Assembly (NCBI GenBank): GCA_021780585.1
Contig: JAJXYM010000087.1
Coordinates: 1 to 8,727, forward strand
From: Deltaproteobacteria bacterium
GTDB lineage: Bacteria; Desulfobacterota; Binatia; Binatales; Binataceae
DNA: 8,727 bases
Reading direction: 5' to 3'
Part shown: piece after piece, positions 7,158-8,727 of the stretch
Numbering within the stretch: position 1 is the stretch's first letter
How the letters are laid out: every line of letters begins with the position of its first letter
The notes under the pieces: model-generated
The model's input: only the letters and a program-made list of their open reading frames with translations
Told to the model about the DNA's origin: nothing
Database searches by the model: none
Translations under genes and position numbers: made by a program

Positions 7158-8174
7158 TCAGCCGCGAATCTCGAGGATTTTTTCACCTTCCAACCAGCGC
7201 GCCACGGTCCCGAGGCGATTGCATAGGCGCGCCATTTTGGACGCGATCGAGTCGGCTCGGTCGTTCTGGGCGATCAGCGCCTGACAGTCGGCGATCACCG
7301 TTGGATAGAGCGTCATCCGCTTCATCCGGCAGCCGTCGAACTCCAGATTGAAAACAAAAGACTCATCGTTGCGCTCGATTTCGTCGACCGCGTAGTCGTC
7401 GATGAAATTGCCGGTGCAATACATGATCGGGCGTCCACGATAAAACTCGACGCCCTGAAAGACGTGGCCGGAATGGCCGAAAATCATATCGGCGCCGGCG
7501 TCGATCAGCGCGTGGGCGAAGCGCACATGCGCGGCCAGCGGTTCGTAGCCCCAGTTCGGCCCCCAGTGCGCCGCGACAACGACTAAATCAGTTGACCTGC
7601 GCGACTCGCGGACGATGTCAAAAAGCTGCCGCGCGCGCTCATCGGTCACGTCGATCGGCAGATAGAACAGGCCGGGGCATAGCGGTCCCGCTTCCCATCC
7701 GGGCTCGTTGTCAGTAAACGCGACGAGCGCGATGGACCTTCCCTTGACCCTGGAGATGCTCGGCCTGGTTGCTTCGGCAAGATCGGCGCCGGCGCCGGCG
7801 CGCTGGATTCCCGCGCGATCGAGCAGCCGCAGCATCTCCAGCATCGCGTCGTATTCGAAGTCGAGAGCGTGATTGTTGGCGACCGAAACCGCATTGATTC
7901 CCGCGGCCTTCAAAACCGCCACGTTTTTCGCGTCGGAACGGAAATGAAACGCTTTGGGAGTTGCCGACCACGGTCTGCCGCGGTCGGAAATCACGCATTC
8001 CAGGTTGCAGGCGCGCCAGTCAGCGGCGCGAAACAGCCCGATCGTGTCGCCCCAGGGGTAGTCAACGCCAACCTGCTGCAGGCGTTGGTTGACCATCCTG
8101 CCAAGCATCACGTCGCCGACAAAGACGAGCCTGAGCGGGTCGGCGAAGGCCGAAGATGACGGATCGTCGATCAT
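7158..8174 (-). CDS. CapA-family (PGA_cap) metallophosphoesterase-fold protein, soluble form, 338 aa
   Basis: Belongs to the CapA/PgsA family, which has a calcineurin-like metallophosphoesterase fold and is named for poly-gamma-glutamate capsule synthesis. Family motifs in order: VFVGDVMLGR (17-26), NLEC (57-60), SVANNHALDF (97-106), AAHWGPNWGYEP (201-212), IFGHSGHVFQG (231-241) and IMYCTGNFIDD (250-260). The His and Asp/Asn residues of these motifs probably bind metals. There is no signal peptide or membrane anchor, unlike classical CapA, and the domain begins almost at once (about residue 14). No capB or capC lies nearby, so capsule synthesis cannot be claimed; a cytoplasmic phosphoesterase-type role is equally possible. 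The ATG at 8174 is preceded directly by an in-frame TAG and has no Shine-Dalgarno of its own. A tiny upstream ORF (8175-8189) has one. A promoter-like sequence lies at 8263-8291. Confidence 0.88.
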   Translation of the reverse strand: MIDDPSSSAFADPLRLVFVGDVMLGRMVNQRLQQVGVDYPWGDTIGLFRAADWRACNLECVISDRGRPWSATPKAFHFRSDAKNVAVLKAAGINAVSVANNHALDFEYDAMLEMLRLLDRAGIQRAGAGADLAEATRPSISRVKGRSIALVAFTDNEPGWEAGPLCPGLFYLPIDVTDERARQLFDIVRESRRSTDLVVVAAHWGPNWGYEPLAAHVRFAHALIDAGADMIFGHSGHVFQGVEFYRGRPIMYCTGNFIDDYAVDEIERNDESFVFNLEFDGCRMKRMTLYPTVIADCQALIAQNDRADSIASKMARLCNRLGTVARWLEGEKILEIRG

Positions 8175-8189
8175 CTATTTGCGGAGCAT
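8175..8189 (-). promoter_or_regulatory. Four-codon upstream ORF (MLRK) abutting the capA-like start
   Basis: On the minus strand the sequence AAAAGGTGC lies just before ATG CTC CGC AAA TAG, whose stop codon touches the ATG of the capA-like gene in the same frame. The only good Shine-Dalgarno in the leader therefore serves the mini-ORF, and the main gene would depend on reinitiation or stop-start coupling. It could be a chance ATG, or the TAG could be a sequence error hiding a five-codon longer N-terminus. Confidence 0.35.
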
Positions 8190-8262
8190 GCACCTTTTAC
8201 GCCATCGCGTCAGCCATGAAAGCGCTCCATGCCCTTGCGGTGCGGTCAGCGCGCAACACGGT

Positions 8263-8291
8263 TTTATCAATAGTTTGTGATTCCGCGTCAA
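8263..8291 (-). promoter_or_regulatory. Sigma-70-like promoter for the capA-like gene
   Basis: On the minus strand TTGACG (8291-8286; 5 of 6 matches to the -35 consensus) and GATAAA (8268-8263; 4 of 6 to the -10) are separated by exactly 17 nt. The spacer is AT-richer than its surroundings. The predicted start near 8256 gives a leader of about 80 nt that includes the MLRK mini-ORF. Confidence 0.5.
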
Positions 8292-8333
8292 ACCCGCGCG
8301 ACAACCGCCGCGAGGTTCGGAACCGCATCAAAA

Positions 8334-8363
8334 TTGGGGGGATAACGGCGGCGCTGTGATAAA
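8334..8363 (+). promoter_or_regulatory. Weak promoter candidate for the universal stress protein gene
   Basis: TTGGGG (8334-8339) and GATAAA (8358-8363) are 18 nt apart, with TGT directly before the -10 as in extended -10 promoters. The start site would fall near 8370, leaving a leader of about 20 nt that just includes the Shine-Dalgarno. Both hexamers match only 4 of 6, so this is tentative. Confidence 0.25.
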
Positions 8364-8376
8364 GGAGTGATTATCG

Positions 8377-8383
8377 AAGGAGG
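8377..8383 (+). promoter_or_regulatory. Strong ribosome-binding site that fixes the usp start
   Basis: AAGGAGG is a near-perfect Shine-Dalgarno with a 7-nt spacer to the GTG at 8391. An earlier in-frame GTG at 8367 has its AAAGGA directly adjacent, too close for normal initiation. The site therefore favours 8391. Confidence 0.75.
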
Positions 8384-8390
8384 CCGTGAC

Positions 8391-8727
8391 GTGCTGCCCA
8401 ATGCCGCGAAATCGCAGGTCGTGACGCCCCCGCGTGGCGCTTTGTCCGGCGCGCGGGCGAAGCGCCCCATATTCAAAAAGATTCTTCTCCCGATCGATTT
8501 CGATCGAATCTCGATACCGGCGGTTAAGCTGGCCCAGACTATCGCCCGCGAAAATGACGCGAGCGTATACGTCCTGTACGCGGTTCCGACGGCGCTGCGC
8601 GCGCAGCTCGACCAACTCGCCGAAAAGAACCTGCTCGCGATCGCCCGCAAGTGGTTCGAGGGCAAAGTGCGCAACCAGGTGGTCGTGCGCTCGGGCAAGC
8701 CGGTCGAGACCGTGCTCAAGGCGGCGG
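8391..8727 (+). CDS. Universal stress protein (UspA family), N-terminal part only
   Basis: The GTG at 8391 opens a frame that runs 112 codons to the right window edge. After a basic, Pro/Ala-rich tail of about 26 residues comes FKKILLPIDFDRIS (28-41), the first beta strand and the nucleotide-contacting Asp (D36) of UspA-like proteins. It is followed by the AVKLAQTIARENDASVYVLYAV helix-strand unit (split here as AVKLAQTIAREN and DASVYVLYAV), and later VVVRSGKPVETVLKAA, the usual strand and helix before the ATP-binding half. The family responds to stress and often binds ATP through a C-terminal G-x2-G-x9-G(S/T) loop. That part lies beyond the window, so ATP binding cannot be assessed. It is divergent from the capA-like gene and shares a 216-bp intergenic region with it. 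An alternative in-frame GTG start at 8367 would add eight residues. Confidence 0.88.
   Translation, partial: MLPNAAKSQVVTPPRGALSGARAKRPIFKKILLPIDFDRISIPAVKLAQTIARENDASVYVLYAVPTALRAQLDQLAEKNLLAIARKWFEGKVRNQVVVRSGKPVETVLKAA

Noticed and set aside
6965..7186. A 73-codon minus-strand frame overlapping the end of the capA-like gene.
   Set aside because: It starts inside the capA-like coding sequence in another frame, and its residues look random (Arg, Gly, Ser) with no motif.
6032..7351. A 439-codon plus-strand frame opposite rtcA and the end of the capA-like gene.
   Set aside because: It crosses two well-supported genes and a non-coding gap, has low-complexity Arg-rich content and no domain signal.
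8156..8359. A 67-codon plus-strand frame in the divergent promoter region.
   Set aside because: It overlaps the capA-like start and the predicted promoter, has no convincing ribosome-binding site and no family resemblance.

Overview
The window is GC-rich, gene-dense bacterial chromosome-type DNA. A CopB-type outer-membrane copper protein and a Tat-exported CopA point to a Gram-negative (diderm) organism. The gene mix (zinc-ribbon/cyclase/ATPase/TPR fusion, RtcA, a soluble CapA-like protein, a universal stress protein with an N-terminal tail) resembles soil or environmental proteobacteria or related uncultured lineages. The sequence alone does not fix the taxon. No mobile element, CRISPR array, tRNA or rRNA was seen.

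Layout, left to right. Five genes lie on the minus strand, so they are transcribed right to left. 1-256 holds the first 85 codons of copB, cut by the window edge. 253-2250 is copA, a periplasmic multicopper oxidase whose stop codon overlaps the copB start (ATGA). 2251-2390 is the copA leader, with a 25-bp dyad. 2391-5654 encodes a 1087-residue class III nucleotide cyclase fused to zinc ribbons, a P-loop ATPase and TPR-like repeats. 5655-5914 carries its promoter and ribosome-binding site and, on the opposite strand, what looks like the decayed tail of another gene. 5915-6952 is rtcA (RNA 3'-terminal phosphate cyclase). 6953-7157 is non-coding, with a perfect 14-bp palindrome and a perfect short hairpin. 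7158-8174 is a soluble CapA-family protein. 8175-8390 is a divergent promoter region. 8391-8727 is the start of a plus-strand universal stress protein, cut by the right edge.

How the genes work together. Only copA-copB is a clear functional unit: copper oxidation and sequestration in the periplasm plus an outer-membrane partner, probably translationally coupled. The cyclase fusion, rtcA, the capA-like gene and the usp are separated by 140-260 bp gaps, several with their own promoter-like or dyad elements. They look like a series of stress or signalling single-gene units rather than one operon. No gap exceeds 300 bp. No clearly new multi-gene system is visible. The points most worth a second look are the plus-strand gene remnant at 5726-5908, the Met-rich repeat linker in CopA, and the dyads upstream of copA and rtcA.
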